A stretch of 64,000 nucleotides of DNA from Rhizomucor pusillus (taxonomy: Eukaryota; Mucoromycota; Mucoromycetes; Mucorales; Lichtheimiaceae). The position numbers were made by a program, and so were the translations under genes. This document shows positions 35,402 through 47,710 of the stretch, piece by piece (position 1 is the first letter of the stretch; each line of letters begins with the position of its first letter). The notes below the pieces were generated by a model, which was not told the origin of the DNA, did no database searches, and saw only the letters and a list, made by a program, of their open reading frames with translations. The stretch covers positions 1 through 64,000 of the forward strand of contig FWWN02000553.1 of NCBI GenBank assembly GCA_900175165.2. Reading direction: 5' to 3'.

Positions 35402-37994
35402 ATGATCCTTTCGCGACTTAAGCAAAAGATCGCAGCCAACCGCTCAGGATCGCTGCTTAAGAGTGTGGCTCGACGGCAGCAGTTTATTAGGCTAGCTTTA
35501 AAATTCACGCCGTTGTTGAGGTACCTTGGAGATGTAGTAAACGGAGATGATTTCCTAGCTCACGAGAATTCACAAAGCATCGCGCTCTTCCTTGTTGGAC
35601 TCGTGTGGCTCCTTCTATTACCGTATGAAGGATACAACAAACGCACATATATCTCTGAAAATGCACTGTTACCGGCTCAGGTACCTAGGGTCCTATCCAT
35701 TTCATCTAGTTTTGCTCGTTTTTTAAATGCTGGTAGAATAGGTCAACGTATACTATGGCTACGAAGATATACAGACAGCTGAAAGATACCGATATGAGAT
35801 TGCAAACGTTCAGACTGAAGATAGCGAAACGTAATTGGGATATGGCTTTGTGTAGGCGGCAAAAGCTCTAAACATTTAATGGGTAGACGGGCCAAGTACA
35901 TTGAGAAAGAGTTTAAAGGAATGGGCTTCACCTCTGCCATTCAACGCTTCAACCTGAACCACAAGAACGTAAGACGCATCTTTGAGGGAGGAACTGATAA
36001 CTGTATATTCATACATGCTCTGATTCGGGGCAGGGTTCCAATGCTTTTGCTATTTATCGCGCTCCGAGAAGTGATGGAAAGGAAGCGCTGATATTGAGTG
36101 CGCCATGGAAATCGCGGACAGACGATTGTAAGAAAGAAGGACCATACAGTATATGCATCCAAGTAATTAGTCATTTATAGACAACACGAATGGTATTGCG
36201 GCCCTTTTATCTTTGGCAAAGCTGTTCAAGAGTAAGTAAACTACAGAACTCGACAATATCATTGCAAAGTAACCCAGTCAATATGCAAAAGAAAACATCT
36301 ATTGGTCAAAGGACATCATCTTTGTAGTCACAGATCAAGGGATGGCGGGTATGCAATCCTGGATCGATGCATATCACGGGACAGATGAGAAAGGTATGCA
36401 TATGCAAGGATATACAACATCGTTTCCATTTGAGCTTACAAGTCATTTAGATCATGCATTACTTTCGTCTATTGCTATGCCTAGATCAGGCGCGATCCAA
36501 GGGGCAGTCAATTTGGATTTCCCGGGAACACATGATTACGAGACTCTTGGACTCTTTTTTGGTAAATAATATTCGTATATATATCCTCACAGCACTGATC
36601 TAATAGCATACTTAAGAGGGGGTCAATGGACAGCTGCCAAATCTGGATCTCATCAACACGATTGTTACCATTGCCGACAGGACTGCGCGCGTACCCTTAA
36701 TACTTCACGATACCAATGCGCATCCGTTCCAAGATGGTCCGTGGAGTCCATACTTTGAGTCGCTGTTTAATATGTTGCGTACTATGGGATATCAAGCACT
36801 GGGCCATCCATCGAGTGATGCAGGACTCTACTTGAGGTGAGAGCTGACATCTATCAGAAAATAGGTTGGGTAATACTCAGCACGATGCCTTCAGATATAA
36901 GATAGATGCTGTCACAGTGCACGGCATTGTTGGTAGCACCCGCCTCGATTCACTGTTTGGGTTTCATCGAATAGGCATGTGAGTACTTTTATTGTCAAGT
37001 CGGGCTCTGTCGTAGGACTTATCTGTGTTCGTCTAGCCTTATCGAATCGACGTTCCGAAGTCTGAACAATCTGCTGGAGCACTTTCATCAGTCATTCTTC
37101 TTCTACCTTTTGGCCAACTCTCGACGCTATGTCTCAATTGGGATGTACATGCCTCCCGTTATACTTTTAGCAAGCGGGCTCATATTACAAATATCCTTTT
37201 TAATTTTTGCAATCATTCTCTAATTTTAAGATGCTTTTTGCAGCGTCTGTGAGAAACTATCGATCCTTAACTGATGCTAAACTCCCTAGTACTATATTAC
37301 TTTGATCCACAGAGCATACAAGAGATCAGAAAGGATGCAATACCGCCAGCGTATTCTGTTCGCGGACGGAATCTATCATATGCATTCACAGTCATGACTC
37401 TGACGCACGTCGCTGGTGTCGTCATTTTCTATATAATGCAGGCAAGAAGCAATCAAGATCACGTCTATCAGGTATGAAATTGCTTCCCATGAAGTACAGA
37501 AAAGAGCAGGGTTTTCACACGCGCACACTTTATGCATGTTCACACACTTTTATCTATTGTAGTTTGGTATCTCCGTATCGATAGCCACTGCAGTGACGTT
37601 TGGCGGCATTCTGTTATTGGCGCGGCGCTCCTCTGTGGACGCAAGGATACTGAAGTCATTCTGCCTTGCGCTGAGCGGACTGGTGATAACGACGATTTCG
37701 TTACTCAACTTTAGTCTGGCTGCAGTGACAGCTATGGCGGTGGCAATACCATATACAATTATACAGCCTACCAAGCAGTGGGTATTGCGCTTGCTGCAGC
37801 TGGGACTCTTGGCAGCACTGTCACCGCCGGGCATAATATCCATTCTGGTCACAGCCAAAGGAGTGCATCTGGACGAAATCTTGTCGATCGTACTTGCAGA
37901 TTATCACGTTGTTAATTCATGGCTTCTTTTGTATGTTTGTGTTGCTTACTGGCCGACAAATATGGCTATGCAGATCCTCATATTTAGCAAATGA
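35402..37994 (+). CDS. GAA1: GPI transamidase subunit GAA1
   Basis: An ER membrane subunit of the complex that attaches GPI anchors to proteins. The start at 35402 ([20 protein letters not shown]) is preferred; an in-frame ATG lies 16 codons upstream. A first membrane helix ([16 protein letters not shown]) is followed by the GAA1 hallmark [13 protein letters not shown]. The luminal M28-peptidase-like domain is spread over about eight small exons: [118 protein letters not shown], and [20 protein letters not shown]. The C terminus has about six further helices and ends MQILIFSK. The key family blocks are all present; about 600 residues. Exon borders between 35.7 and 36.4 kb are inferred. Confidence 0.9.
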
Positions 37995-38144
37995 AAGAAA
38001 ATTCATGTACAGAACAAAGTAATAAATGAATCTATTTACAGGATATGACAAAAAAGGAGACAACAATTATATGCTACTAGAACAAGGGAAAAAAGATAAT
38101 GACATGCCAATAGACAGTTCATGGTTTAGCTACAACGTTGCTTT

Positions 38145-39724
38145 TTAGATTTTCGGTGCGCATCCCAGAGGGGGTTTCTGCGCTGTTGCACAGTGCCAAT
38201 TGACATAGGTCTGACCGGACCGCCAGCTCTCCGGTAGTGTGGTAACGTAGCTGTTATATTTCTCAGTGCTTACATTCATGACCAAAGAGAGCCACGGTCG
38301 CAGAGATTGCAGCAAGAACAGGTATTGACTTTCGGTAGCACGCGCGAATTGCATCCGCTCGGCAAGCCTGCTTGTTCCAGATACAGTCGAAGAGGTGGAC
38401 GAGGAGTTGCGTGCTTGCGGTACGTCCCAGCCTAGAGGCAAGGATTGGAATTTGCTTTCGACGCGCCGAAATCCATTGGCGGCCAGCAAGATGGATAGGT
38501 GCCTAGCCATATGCGGGTCTTGGTTCCGTAGCAGCATACCCTGAAGCACTAAGCAAGCAGCAAACAGATGATATAAGTCTACATGCGTATATTTCTTTTT
38601 CGAGACATGCGTGTATACTCACGTTTGTCATTCATTGCACACTCGTCATAAAGACTGCTTTGGGTTTCCAAGTCAGGTTCCACAAGCTCGATCCATCCAC
38701 CGGGCTTGAGTATGCGCATATATTCCTTAACGAGCACTTTCCATGTATCGATAGTCAAGCCCCAATTGAGGTCTCGCTGGAAAATGTAATCGACGCTGTT
38801 GTCCGGGAAAGGCAAGAAGCCATTGGTTATGTGAAATTGTCTGAAATGGCAGTTTTTAGGCTTGATATCTTGTGGGAAGGACGCAGTCTGATCGATGCCG
38901 ATGAAGGTAGCTTTTGGAAACTGAGTTGCCATTTCCATCGTCCAAGCGCCAGGGCCGCATCCGACGTCCAAAACAACTGCATTCTTTTCCAAAAACGGGA
39001 TTGCACCTGCTGCTGCAAAGTCGCTACCGAATGTCATTCGTAAAAGATAATGCTGAGCAACAAGTCTATCTTGCTCCTGATGGTCTTGCACAAGCACATA
39101 CGGCCATTCATAGACGTTAGCTTCTCGCCGCTTTTTGGAGAACGACGTTGTTGTTGATAAGGCCAGCGACATTAACGAATGCTTGATACCGTGAGGTCTT
39201 TGCGGAAGTGGTGTACCGTAGAGGCTCGCTGCCACCGCCGCCGCTGCAGGGGAAGGTTGTGGCTGTGTCGAAGGACGACGGGGTGGTAGGAGGGACAGGA
39301 TTGTGGCAACGCTAGGTGGTCTATCGGCTTGTTCACTTTCCGAGCTCGCCTGACGATGCATACTCGTGTGATCGTTAGACGATGAAGACGGCGTGGGTAG
39401 ACAGTCATTGGATGTCACCGAGGAAGATCTGGAACGCAGCATAGATGGTAGCAGCTGATTTGTGTTGAGCACATCTGGATTTTTTTCAAAGTTTCGTTTC
39501 CTGGTCTTTCGTTTGTAGTTGCCGGTAAGCGAAGTTGATTTTGCTAGTTGTCTGTTTGCGGCATCGATGTTTGCTCTGTCAATCGTCGGCAGTCTGTGTG
39601 CTGACTGGGACGTCTTCAGACGGTTTGGTTGCTGCCGTTGACACAGCCAAGGATCCATGTAGCGTTTGCTTGAAACCATGTAGGATTCTGAAGGTAAATC
39701 AATGACAGAGTAGTTTGATAGCAT
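38145..39724 (-). CDS. Class I SAM-dependent methyltransferase with long disordered N terminus
   Basis: The start at 39724 opens MLSNYSVIDLPSESYMVSSK; a longer frame upstream runs through an assembly gap and is rejected. About 220 residues of Ser/Pro/Gln-rich sequence come first, including RSRSSSVTSND and QPQPSPAAAAVAASL. The catalytic domain follows: YLLRMTFGSDFAA, then motif I VVLDVGCGPGAWTMEMATQF, motif II ATFIGIDQT, FPDNSVDYIFQRDLNWGL, and the post-III block YMRILKPGGWIELVEPDLET. A second exon (38145-38549) contains LSILLAANGFRRVESKFQSL and a C-terminal helical part. This is the expanded Mucoromycota-type methyltransferase family, distantly like LaeA. Substrate unknown. It is convergent with GAA1, 150 bases apart. 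Confidence 0.8.
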
Positions 39725-39819
39725 TGACTTTTGATAGAAAAGCCAGATATGGATAAGAAGCGAAGGAAAAGAATAAAAGGCCGTTACAAAATTATGGCAG
39801 GATGGACAGAGTTGAATAC

Positions 39820-39843
39820 ATATATATATATATATATATATAT
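39820..39843. repeat. (TA)n microsatellite
   Basis: About 12 TA units running directly into the N run, which probably explains why the assembly broke here. Confidence 0.8.
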
Positions 39844-39865
39844 NNNNNNNNNNNNNNNNNNNNNN
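39844..39865. other. Assembly gap (22 N)
   Basis: Unresolved bases between the TA repeat and a G-rich tract. True length unknown. Confidence 0.95.
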
Positions 39866-40552
39866 GGGGGAGTGAAGGGTGGGGGACGGGGGAGAAAGGG
39901 GTACGAGGTGAGCAAAGATCAAGCGTATGAATGGAAATAACCGCATGCTCGTGCGCAGGTGCAGTGGATACATCATTTGGCAGCATGATCGGACGTCCGT
40001 CAACCAGCGATTTTGCCCAAATCAAGAAACCATATTGGTGACACTGCAGCACACACTTTTCGAGGCAAAAGAAAAAGAGGTCCCAACCCCCCAAATTTCT
40101 TGACTATGTCCCGGAAAAGCATCATTTTTCTGCAACCACCAGCAGCGACCTGAGACGTACACGCAGTCCACAGGGTTGTCTTGTTTACAATGTCACCTAC
40201 TCTGCATTTTTGTTGTCATGAGCTTAAACCAGGATCGTGATGATCCAGCAGATGCTGTGCAGAACATGTAAAAGGAAACCCGTTTCGCGCGCTTGGATCA
40301 ATTTTAGCTTATTTTTTTTTTTGGCCTCCTGGCAGGCAGGGAAATAATAACAACGATAGGAAACAGAATTAGGGGGGAGGGAAATGAACCGCGTTGAAGA
40401 CTATTAAAATGGAAGGGGATAGCAGAAGGGGTAACGCTGGATGACAATGTGGTAGGTGCGTGTTCGTGTTCGTCTGTATGCGTGATCTGTGTATGTGCGG
40501 CGGGTACGGAACATCCTGTGCTCCTAGTGTTCGCTGTTGTTATCCGCCACTT

Positions 40553-41523
40553 TCAGGAACGCGATCTTGTTCCACGTCGAGAAGACGGAGATCGGGACCG
40601 AGAGTATCTATCGTGTCTGCTTCTGGAGCGACTGCTGTAGTAGTCTCTTCTTCCTTCCCCTCTTCTTCTACTTCTGCGGCTAGGTGAGTATGAGTAGCTA
40701 CGACGTCGGTGCCTTGACCGAGGTGGTGTTCGTGAACGCGAGTAACTTCTGGATCGTAGAGAGCTGCTGTGCGAGGACCTTGAGCGTGAAGAATATCTCG
40801 GGCTTTGATATCGTCTTCGGCTATGAAGATCAGAGGTGAGTTTCCCCGTCACTGCTCCTCCCTTGTCCAATAATCGGCAGATGTGATCTTCATTATTATC
40901 CCGCCTTAATTGCGACCCTTTTTCTCACCTGGATTGACAATCTCTCGCCCAATGACCTACACGTATATATGAGCATTGCGTGGGCCTATTTAGGATCAGC
41001 AACAAATTCCACGCAGATCGTCTCTCATACCCTCCTGGTCACAACGGAAACAAGTGTTTGGATCGCTTCCCCTGCGTACTGCTCCTTTTGCGCGCTCAAC
41101 GATCATGCGCACTCCATCAATATACTGCCAAAAGAAAAGAGCATAAAAGTTAACCTAATGACCGTATCCTGTTCCCTCGGTTATGTAGCTACCATGCCAT
41201 CCGTATCTTTCATTGCTTCACGTGCATCGCGCCTGCTGTCGAATTCAACAAATCCGTATGCTACCAAATGAAAATTCCGGATAAGGATTCTAAAAAGTTT
41301 CGCAATATTTCTGGATCGGACACTTGCAATAGCTGACGCCTCTCTGCTCATTGCCGCAAGTTAATTGAGACGAGCTTTGTTCATTGCATGGTGGCATGGA
41401 CCACGCAGACGCGCGATCTCTTACCTTGACTTGACAGCGGGTTATTCTGCCATAACGATAGAATATGTTTTCTAGATCGCGTTCCCGTATGTGCGGCGGC
41501 AGACGCCCAACGAAGAGGGACAT
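40553..41523 (-). CDS. SR splicing factor: RRM, CCHC zinc knuckle, RS domain
   Basis: A nuclear pre-mRNA splicing regulator. The start at 41523 opens MSLFVGRLPPHIRERDLENI with RNP2 (LFVGRL), then IFYRYGRITRCQVK. Exon 2 supplies RNP1 (AYGFVEFDSRRDAREAMKDT), and exon 3 the end of the RRM (YIDGVRMIVERAKG). A zinc knuckle follows, split by an intron: CFRCDQEG joined to HWARDC, the exact C-x2-C-x4-H-x4-C pattern. The tail from about 40553-40830 is a classic RS domain (RSRSSHSSSLRSRSYSRSRT and SPSSRRGTRSRS). The order RRM-knuckle-RS is that of SRSF7/9G8 and plant RSZ proteins. The activity is expected to be set by phosphorylation of the RS region. Several small exons; borders inferred from frame and splice signals. 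Confidence 0.85.
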
Positions 41524-42468
41524 TTCTGTAGAAACATGAAGAACTTTTTTTTGCAGAAAGTCTTTTGAATTGGGCCCAAAAGTTTTTTTTTTCTGTTTCA
41601 CATTTCGTCACATTGGCTCTACAGTGTTATTTTTTTTCTGTTGGAGCTAAACTAAAGCTTCTATCTCAGCCATGACCCTTGGAGCGCGTTTCTTCCAGCT
41701 CAATCCGTCAAAGGGAGTCAACTATCTGAACATTTTATTCGTCTTCGTTTAAGCTTTTTTTGTGACCCCAGATCTCGGTACTACTAACAACAATCGGGAA
41801 GACGAAATAATACTCCATACTATGTTCCGGAACATTCCAAAGAATATTCCTTTCTATCATCCAAAAGCTGCTCTTGCTCAACTCCCTGCGATTTGCGATA
41901 ATTCAAGACCGATATTTCCTGGTCATTCAAGTAACTTTTTGTTTGCGGAAGTCTATTCTAGACATTCGAATATATTTCACGCAATAATTTTGGAGCGCTG
42001 CTGGTGGTGAATATACCTCTCGCGCGGGATGACACCATCTGATTTGACGATGTTGCTGGGCAGGTCTCAATTTCATTCTAGCTTTTCAACCGCCGCTTGC
42101 ATACTTAAAAGGCTAGTTTTTAGTCATGCTCTAGCCAATAAGGACATCGCGCCATTGTCCAGTAGTTCTGCACTTTGTCCAGCTCAAGATTGGAGCAACA
42201 ATAGCGTTTGAGTTACTATAAGATGAAATTGCTATCTTTGTCACCGATCAATGTAAATGCGAATAGCAGGGCCATATATATATTCCGGATACACTAGAAA
42301 TTAAGAATTTTGTGTAGATAAGAGAACGGAAAAGGGAACTATCAAGGATGACGGGTGAATATACAATGTCAAAAGTATCAAAAGTGGCGATGACAGTTTC
42401 CTAAATGATTCCAATTTGGATACGCCAATATACAGGGAGGGAATCTGCTTGAAAGAAGGATAGCTTGC
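41524..42468. other. Intergenic region, no gene seen
   Basis: About 945 bases between the SR gene start and the end of the broken DUF3176-like copy. Small frames at 41762-42010 and 42029-42211 have no support. Confidence 0.4.
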
Positions 42469-44513
42469 TCAAAATGAGTTTCTTCGCACTCGTAGAGGTT
42501 CAACTTCATGCGATAATCCCAAGGTGGCGTGAGCTTCTTCTACGCCAACTTCGCCCAGTCGAACACGTACTCCTCTGGCATACTTTATCAAAGTATACTG
42601 ATCGGCTTGGGACATGCCCTGGAATTCTCTCTGCACCGCTGGTGTAAGGCCGGCGACAAGCAGCGCCACGAGCGATTGTCCACGTGATACGCCGTTGGTG
42701 CGGTACAAACTGAGGATCCACACGCTCACCCACCATATCAGCGGTACCAACAGGACCAGCGATACAGCATAGTAACTTGGTCTTGATAAGTTGAACGTGC
42801 TGGGTACCTGTCTGCAGACGCTTCCCATTGTTATGGTCTCGCCAATGCTTAGACCCGACGTCAATGCCACGACTTACCTGTATGCTCGAGCATTTCGACA
42901 GATACTGCGTAGGAGTAAGACTTGCCCAGGATCTGTAGTCGCCGTTTGCGTATTTCTTTCCAAGAATGTGTACATATGGAGCATCAATAACCAGGGTTTT
43001 CATGATGGATATTTGCAGAGCGTACGAGTTGATCGTTGGAAATACTGCTTATAACTCAGTAGATTAAACACATTGGTGCTATGCAGCTGATCATATATAA
43101 ACGTATTGCTGCCTATCTTGTCGTACTCGATGGTGACCGGCGTCGAAGTCTCCACGCCTACTTGCATAAACAGGCTTCCATACGCCATCCAGGTTGATAT
43201 GTTGAGAAAAGAGCGCAGGGTACATACTTGTATGTCAGGGATGATATTCTTGTCCGATTCGTAAGAAGGTGAGCGCATGCTGTTGTTGAAGGTGGCAAAG
43301 ACAAATTTTTAATCGCCAAACATATTGCGGATGGCAGTGTTGTAAGTATTATTTTGCAATCTAGTAAGCGTTAAATTTTTGAGATCATAAAATGTGCGGC
43401 CTGCCATGGATCCCTCGTAAAACACCCGTGGTGCATCGTCGATAAAAGTCGTGAATACATTGCTAATATCCTTAGCCCAGTACTGGCGAAGTGTGGTCAC
43501 GTTATTTGCATGAATATCCATAATAGGCGTATCAAGGGAACCAGCCGTGCACTCTGCAGTTGTGTGCGGGATTGCAATGTTAGAATAAGTACAGTATGCA
43601 TTGTTGGGACATGCAGCGTTGGCTTGAATTGGCAGACCACTCTTAGCATGTTGAAAGGCATAACGGACCATAAAATCGTTGTATATGCCATGGATAGACC
43701 TAGGATCGAGCGTGGCTGAACTGAAAGTTGTGTAATCATCGGTACGGAAGTCAGTGGAAGGCAAATTCCCACTAGAATCAGGGGAGCATTGCTGTGTAGT
43801 GCCAATTTGCAGCACTTCTTGCGCTGCAGGGGCCATTGCTATTGAAAGCAGTTGTATCAGGATACCCGGTATCAAGACAACACTGAATCCAAGGGCAGGT
43901 AGTGCTCGAATGGCTCCTATACTACTCTAATGTAAGTAAATCTAACATCATGATCCTTAAAGTATTAATCTCTAACCTCCAAAACCGCGCGAAGTTCCAT
44001 CATATGCATCCAAAAGACTCAAGCTGGAAGTATGGCGCTGAAAATGTACCCACTTGTATTCGGACAATGCACTATCCAGGATGTAACGAGGTAAATCAAG
44101 AATCTTTCCAGAAAATTTACAAGTCATATGAACACTTACAAGCCAACGCCCCCTGCGATGAACATAACAGCTAGCGACATGATAAGCGCGAGGATGGTAG
44201 GTACGCGCATTCCTGCTATACGATAGGTTTCTGCATCCTGCCCATCTGCTTGGTCGTATATGTAAACCAGGACGGCAATAAAGACAACAGTGACGAGAAC
44301 GTTAAATGAAGGGAAAAATGTGACTTGGAGAAGATCCATGGATCCAGCCATCTTCTTTCGTTGCTTCGTTTCATGTTTTTCCTCCGCCCTGCTGCTAGCT
44401 GTCGAGGAACTTGAAGAACATGATCCTCCTATGATAGAAACCGATCGTCGATCTTCATTATCTTCTTCTGAATTTCTTCTTGATGCAATAGATCTCTGAC
44501 TCGATGCAGTCAT
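42469..44513 (-). pseudogene. DUF3176-like multi-spanning membrane protein, copy A, broken by a nonsense codon and a frame change
   Basis: Same architecture as its neighbour at 45040-47239: a Ser-rich cytosolic N terminus (MTASSQRSIASRRNSEEDNE), two membrane helices (FNVLVTVVFIAVLVYIYDQA, LALIMSLAVMFIAGGVGL), the motif SLLDAYDGTSRGFGGAIRAL (like the FDxASRG block of DUF3176), a third helix, a large luminal N-glycosylation-rich domain with CPNNAYCTYSN, then a last helix (VSLVLLVPLIWWVSVWILSL) and a tail NGVSRGQSLVALLV. Two lesions are visible against copy B: TAA at 43309-43311 where B has a Gln codon (GD-stop-KFV versus GEQKFV), and a change of frame near 43030-43050 before SYALQISIMKT. A 42-base intron could hide the stop but would delete residues that B conserves. 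It may be recent decay, since the rest is well kept. Confidence 0.65.
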
Positions 44514-45039
44514 CGCTAAACCATCGTACGGGCAACAAAGTGAAAATGAAACGAAAGAAACGAAAGGAAGAAAGGTGTTTGGTCAACTCGAACATATCTG
44601 AACTCTGATCGAAGTTCTGTCATACGCAGCGTAGCTATTGTACCACAAACTGTGCCACTTTAATCCTTTAATCCTTGTTTCTCATAAATCAATGCGAAGG
44701 CTTGGATTATCGACTGCATCAGAGACTGTGTCTACTAAAGACATCCATCCATGGAGACTGTAACCGATATTAAGAGGTAGCAGGATGAAAATGAAAATGT
44801 TATCATCCTTGCCGCTGAAAACAACAATTTTAGCCTTGATGTATGATGGTGCATTTGTGCTTTATAGATTACAGAAAAGGATTCTGCGCCACAAACTTCC
44901 AGCCTCCTGTTTTCCTTTGTCTTCTTTCTCACATGCTCACGTAGTTAGATCAGATCCTGTTAATGATTTGATCCAGTATGAGCAGTAGAAGTTTCTGAAT
45001 TTTATATGTATAAAGGACGGTAACTACTAGCTATTACTT
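44514..45039. other. Spacer between tandem paralogues
   Basis: About 525 bases between the start of copy A and the end of copy B. It should hold the promoter of copy A. No gene was seen. Confidence 0.4.
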
Positions 45040-47239
45040 CTATATAGACCTCCTTCTTGATCCTGCAATAGGTATGACCTCGTCCGGTAATCCAAACTTT
45101 GCAGATCCTGACTGAGTCCGCTCGCCATATCGAACAGTAACCTTGCTGGCTGCGGAAAGCATTGTGTACTGATCAGACTGGGAAAGACCTTGCACTCGTT
45201 CTCGCGCTGCAGCTGTGAGACTTGTAATAAGCAAAGCAACTTGCGACTGCCCGCGAGAGACTCCGTTAAGTTGATGCAGCGACACAATCCATGTCAAGAC
45301 CCAGCAGACAAGAGGAAGCAGCAATACTAGTGATAATGTAAAGTATGCTGCCGGATCAAGCTGATAAATATGAATTTGCGCGTAACAGGTGTAACCGTAG
45401 GTCCTTAAAAACTGTGCAGGATCCAATAATGCAAAGTTCAGGCCCATTCGCTTAAATAGTCGACGGAAGAATTCATCTGGATATGCACATCTCGTCAGCT
45501 TAGGTTTTGCATTTCAAGCTGCAAATGCTTACCTGTGCTAACCTTATCGATTCCGTACATGAAGTTTGAGTTGAAGTAGTCCTCGTTACCGAGAATAATG
45601 GTCTTCAAGATGGATATCTGGAAGGCATACGTGTTCATAGTAGTATAGTTAACAATCGATGGGTAGGAAGTCATCCAGAACGAATTGTTGCCGAGTTGAT
45701 CGTAGTCAAGTGTGACCGGGAGGGTCTGGTTTTCTCGCGTTAAAGTCTTGTTTCTGACGAACGCAAAATCCGTGTTGTTAACAAAGGAATTCAAAGTGCA
45801 CTCTCGCACAACCAGGTCTTTGACGTCGCCTATTGATGATTGCATGGTATCGTTGAATGTAAGCATGACAAACTTTTGCTCGCCGATGCCTCGTCGGATA
45901 ACCGGATCGTACGTTGTGTTTAGACTGCTCTTGTGCTCATCAAAAGTCATGTTCATCAAGTCGTAGTAGGTCCGTCCCAACATAGAGCCGTGATAGTAAA
46001 ATCGTGGCATTATGCTCGGTGGTGAGTCGAAGCTGAAATTATATTCATAGTCGTGGATGGTTGTCACGTTGTTGTGATGGATATCAACGATCTGCGTAGT
46101 ATTTATGGACCCAATGTTGCAATTCAATTCGGTATGCGGTGTAGGTACGTTGTAGTAACTACAGTTTAGTGCATCGGAAGGGCAGTTAGGTGCTGCCATC
46201 AGCGGAAGATCTTTTAGAACTTGAGTGACAGCTGCGGCTACCACGTAGTCATTTTTGACACCACGAATTGTACGAGGATCGTTTATGTTCAAATTATAAG
46301 TGGTCGCATCATTTATCGTCAAACTGTTGTATGGAAGGCTGGCGTTTTCTGTGTCCCACACACAGTAATCGACTTCAGTTGTGTGCAGCAGCGACTGAGC
46401 AGCGGGACCCATGGCAATTAAACCCAAGTTGAAGATGATCGCGGCTATCAGTATAAGATCAAATCTTAAGTATGGTAGTACCCGGAGTGCACCTGAATGA
46501 TTCCATAATTTCTATTTAGAGGTCTGTATGCGACAGATAAAGTACATAACCAAGACTTACCACCTACACCGCGTGCGCAAGCATCGTAAGTGTCCAGGAA
46601 AGATAAGCTGCTATTTTGGCGCTGGAAGCGGAACCACTTGTATTCGGACAGTGCACTGTTGTTGAAAACAGGTAGATCGTGTCAATGCAGATCACTACTG
46701 AGGCCCACTCCGATATACTTGCAATGCAATTCCACCACTGAGAAGAAGAGTTAGGAGTGTCATTATAAGGGACACTAGAGTGCTAGGTGGGATGTTGCTC
46801 AAGGTGAAATCGATTCTCTGACCGTCAGTTACAAGAAAGACGTAGATCAAAATTCCAATCAAGGCACATGTAAGCAGAATATTTAATATGGGAAGAATTG
46901 CACTCCGGAATAGAGAAAGCGTGCTGATCCTCTCCATCGTCTTGATATTTTCCTGAATGGTGGATCAGTCTTTGTGGTTCTGCCGATTGTTCTCCGTTTT
47001 GCCTTCCATACCGGGATTCGCTTTTTGTGCCTCAGATCAGACGGCTCGGAAGCTGATGTTACTGATGTCTGTGGTCGTTGTGGTGGCGAAAATGCTTCGC
47101 GGCTAGTACGTCTTTCTCGCAGCTGTGATTGCTGATGGAAATCGTCTTCTCCCTCGTCTGACGATTCGATGCTTGCACCGCCGTCGCTCGATTCATCCCA
47201 GTCTCGCTGTAAAGGTTGACCTCCCCTTCTTCCAAACAT
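45040..47239 (-). CDS. DUF3176-like multi-spanning membrane protein, copy B, intact
   Basis: The start at 47239 opens MFGRRGGQPLQRDWDESSDG, a charged cytosolic region of about 80 residues. A 59-base intron joins HKKRIP to ENIKTMERIS and restores the frame. Two helices follow (ILNILLTCALIGILIYVFLV, STLVSLIMTLLTLLLSGGIA). After a block equivalent to copy A's SRGFGG segment and a third helix comes a large extracytosolic domain with many N-x-S/T sites (NVTTIHDYEYNFS, NDTMQSS, NQTLPVTL) and paired cysteines. The C-terminal exon has FTLSLVLLLPLVCWVLTWIV and a cytosolic tail with NGVSRGQSQVALLI and a Ser/Thr end. DUF3176 proteins are fungal membrane proteins of unknown function, and this is a distant match. 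About 650 residues. Confidence 0.75.
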
Positions 47240-47710
47240 TATGTTGATCTTCGATAACAACGCGAGAGAGAAAAAGAATGAAAAGAAACCCCAGAACAAT
47301 TCAGTATTCTACCTAAAAAATCCACAGATTGTGGCATTGCTGGTTCCTGAGCCACAAAAATCAAGTCTACTCGTGACAGCTGACTTATTCCGTGAAATGA
47401 ATGGGTACTGTCCATACTAAATAAAGTTATAACTGTAAACTGCGCCTCAGTCTTGATGTCGTACAGATCTGCAGAACTAGCAGATACCGGGGAAACAGAA
47501 TGTTCGTTCCAGGAGCTTTAAGCAAGCACGTTTTGCTAGTCGGTGAAGAACGATGAACTAGAAATAACAGAACTGTATTCTTTTGCGATGATACAAAAAC
47601 AAAGAGATAAAAGTAAAAGCAATGAAGATCTTAATAACCTCAGCTGGTATGTACAAGGAGATGCGGTAATGCAAGATATCAGAATGTAAAAATTTGAGAG
47701 ATCTATTCGT
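47240..47710. other. Intergenic region upstream of copy B / downstream of Dus1
   Basis: About 470 bases, both neighbours on the minus strand. No gene was supported. Confidence 0.4.

Larger units (their letters stand above)
39725..40552. other. Intergenic region with TA microsatellite and assembly gap
   Basis: About 830 bases upstream of the methyltransferase. A (TA)n run meets 22 N, then a G-rich strand (GGGGGAGTGAAGGGTGGGGG). The rest has no supported gene. The next gene starts on the same strand from 41523 and ends at 40553. Confidence 0.5.

Noticed and set aside
38579..40003. A 474-residue minus-strand frame running through the N gap
   Set aside because: The part upstream of 39724 crosses unknown bases and a TA repeat; the real methyltransferase start is MLSNYSVIDL at 39724.
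40960..41271. Plus-strand frame opposite the SR gene (MSIAWAYLGSATNSTQIVSH)
   Set aside because: It overlaps the zinc-knuckle and RRM exons of the SR protein on the other strand.
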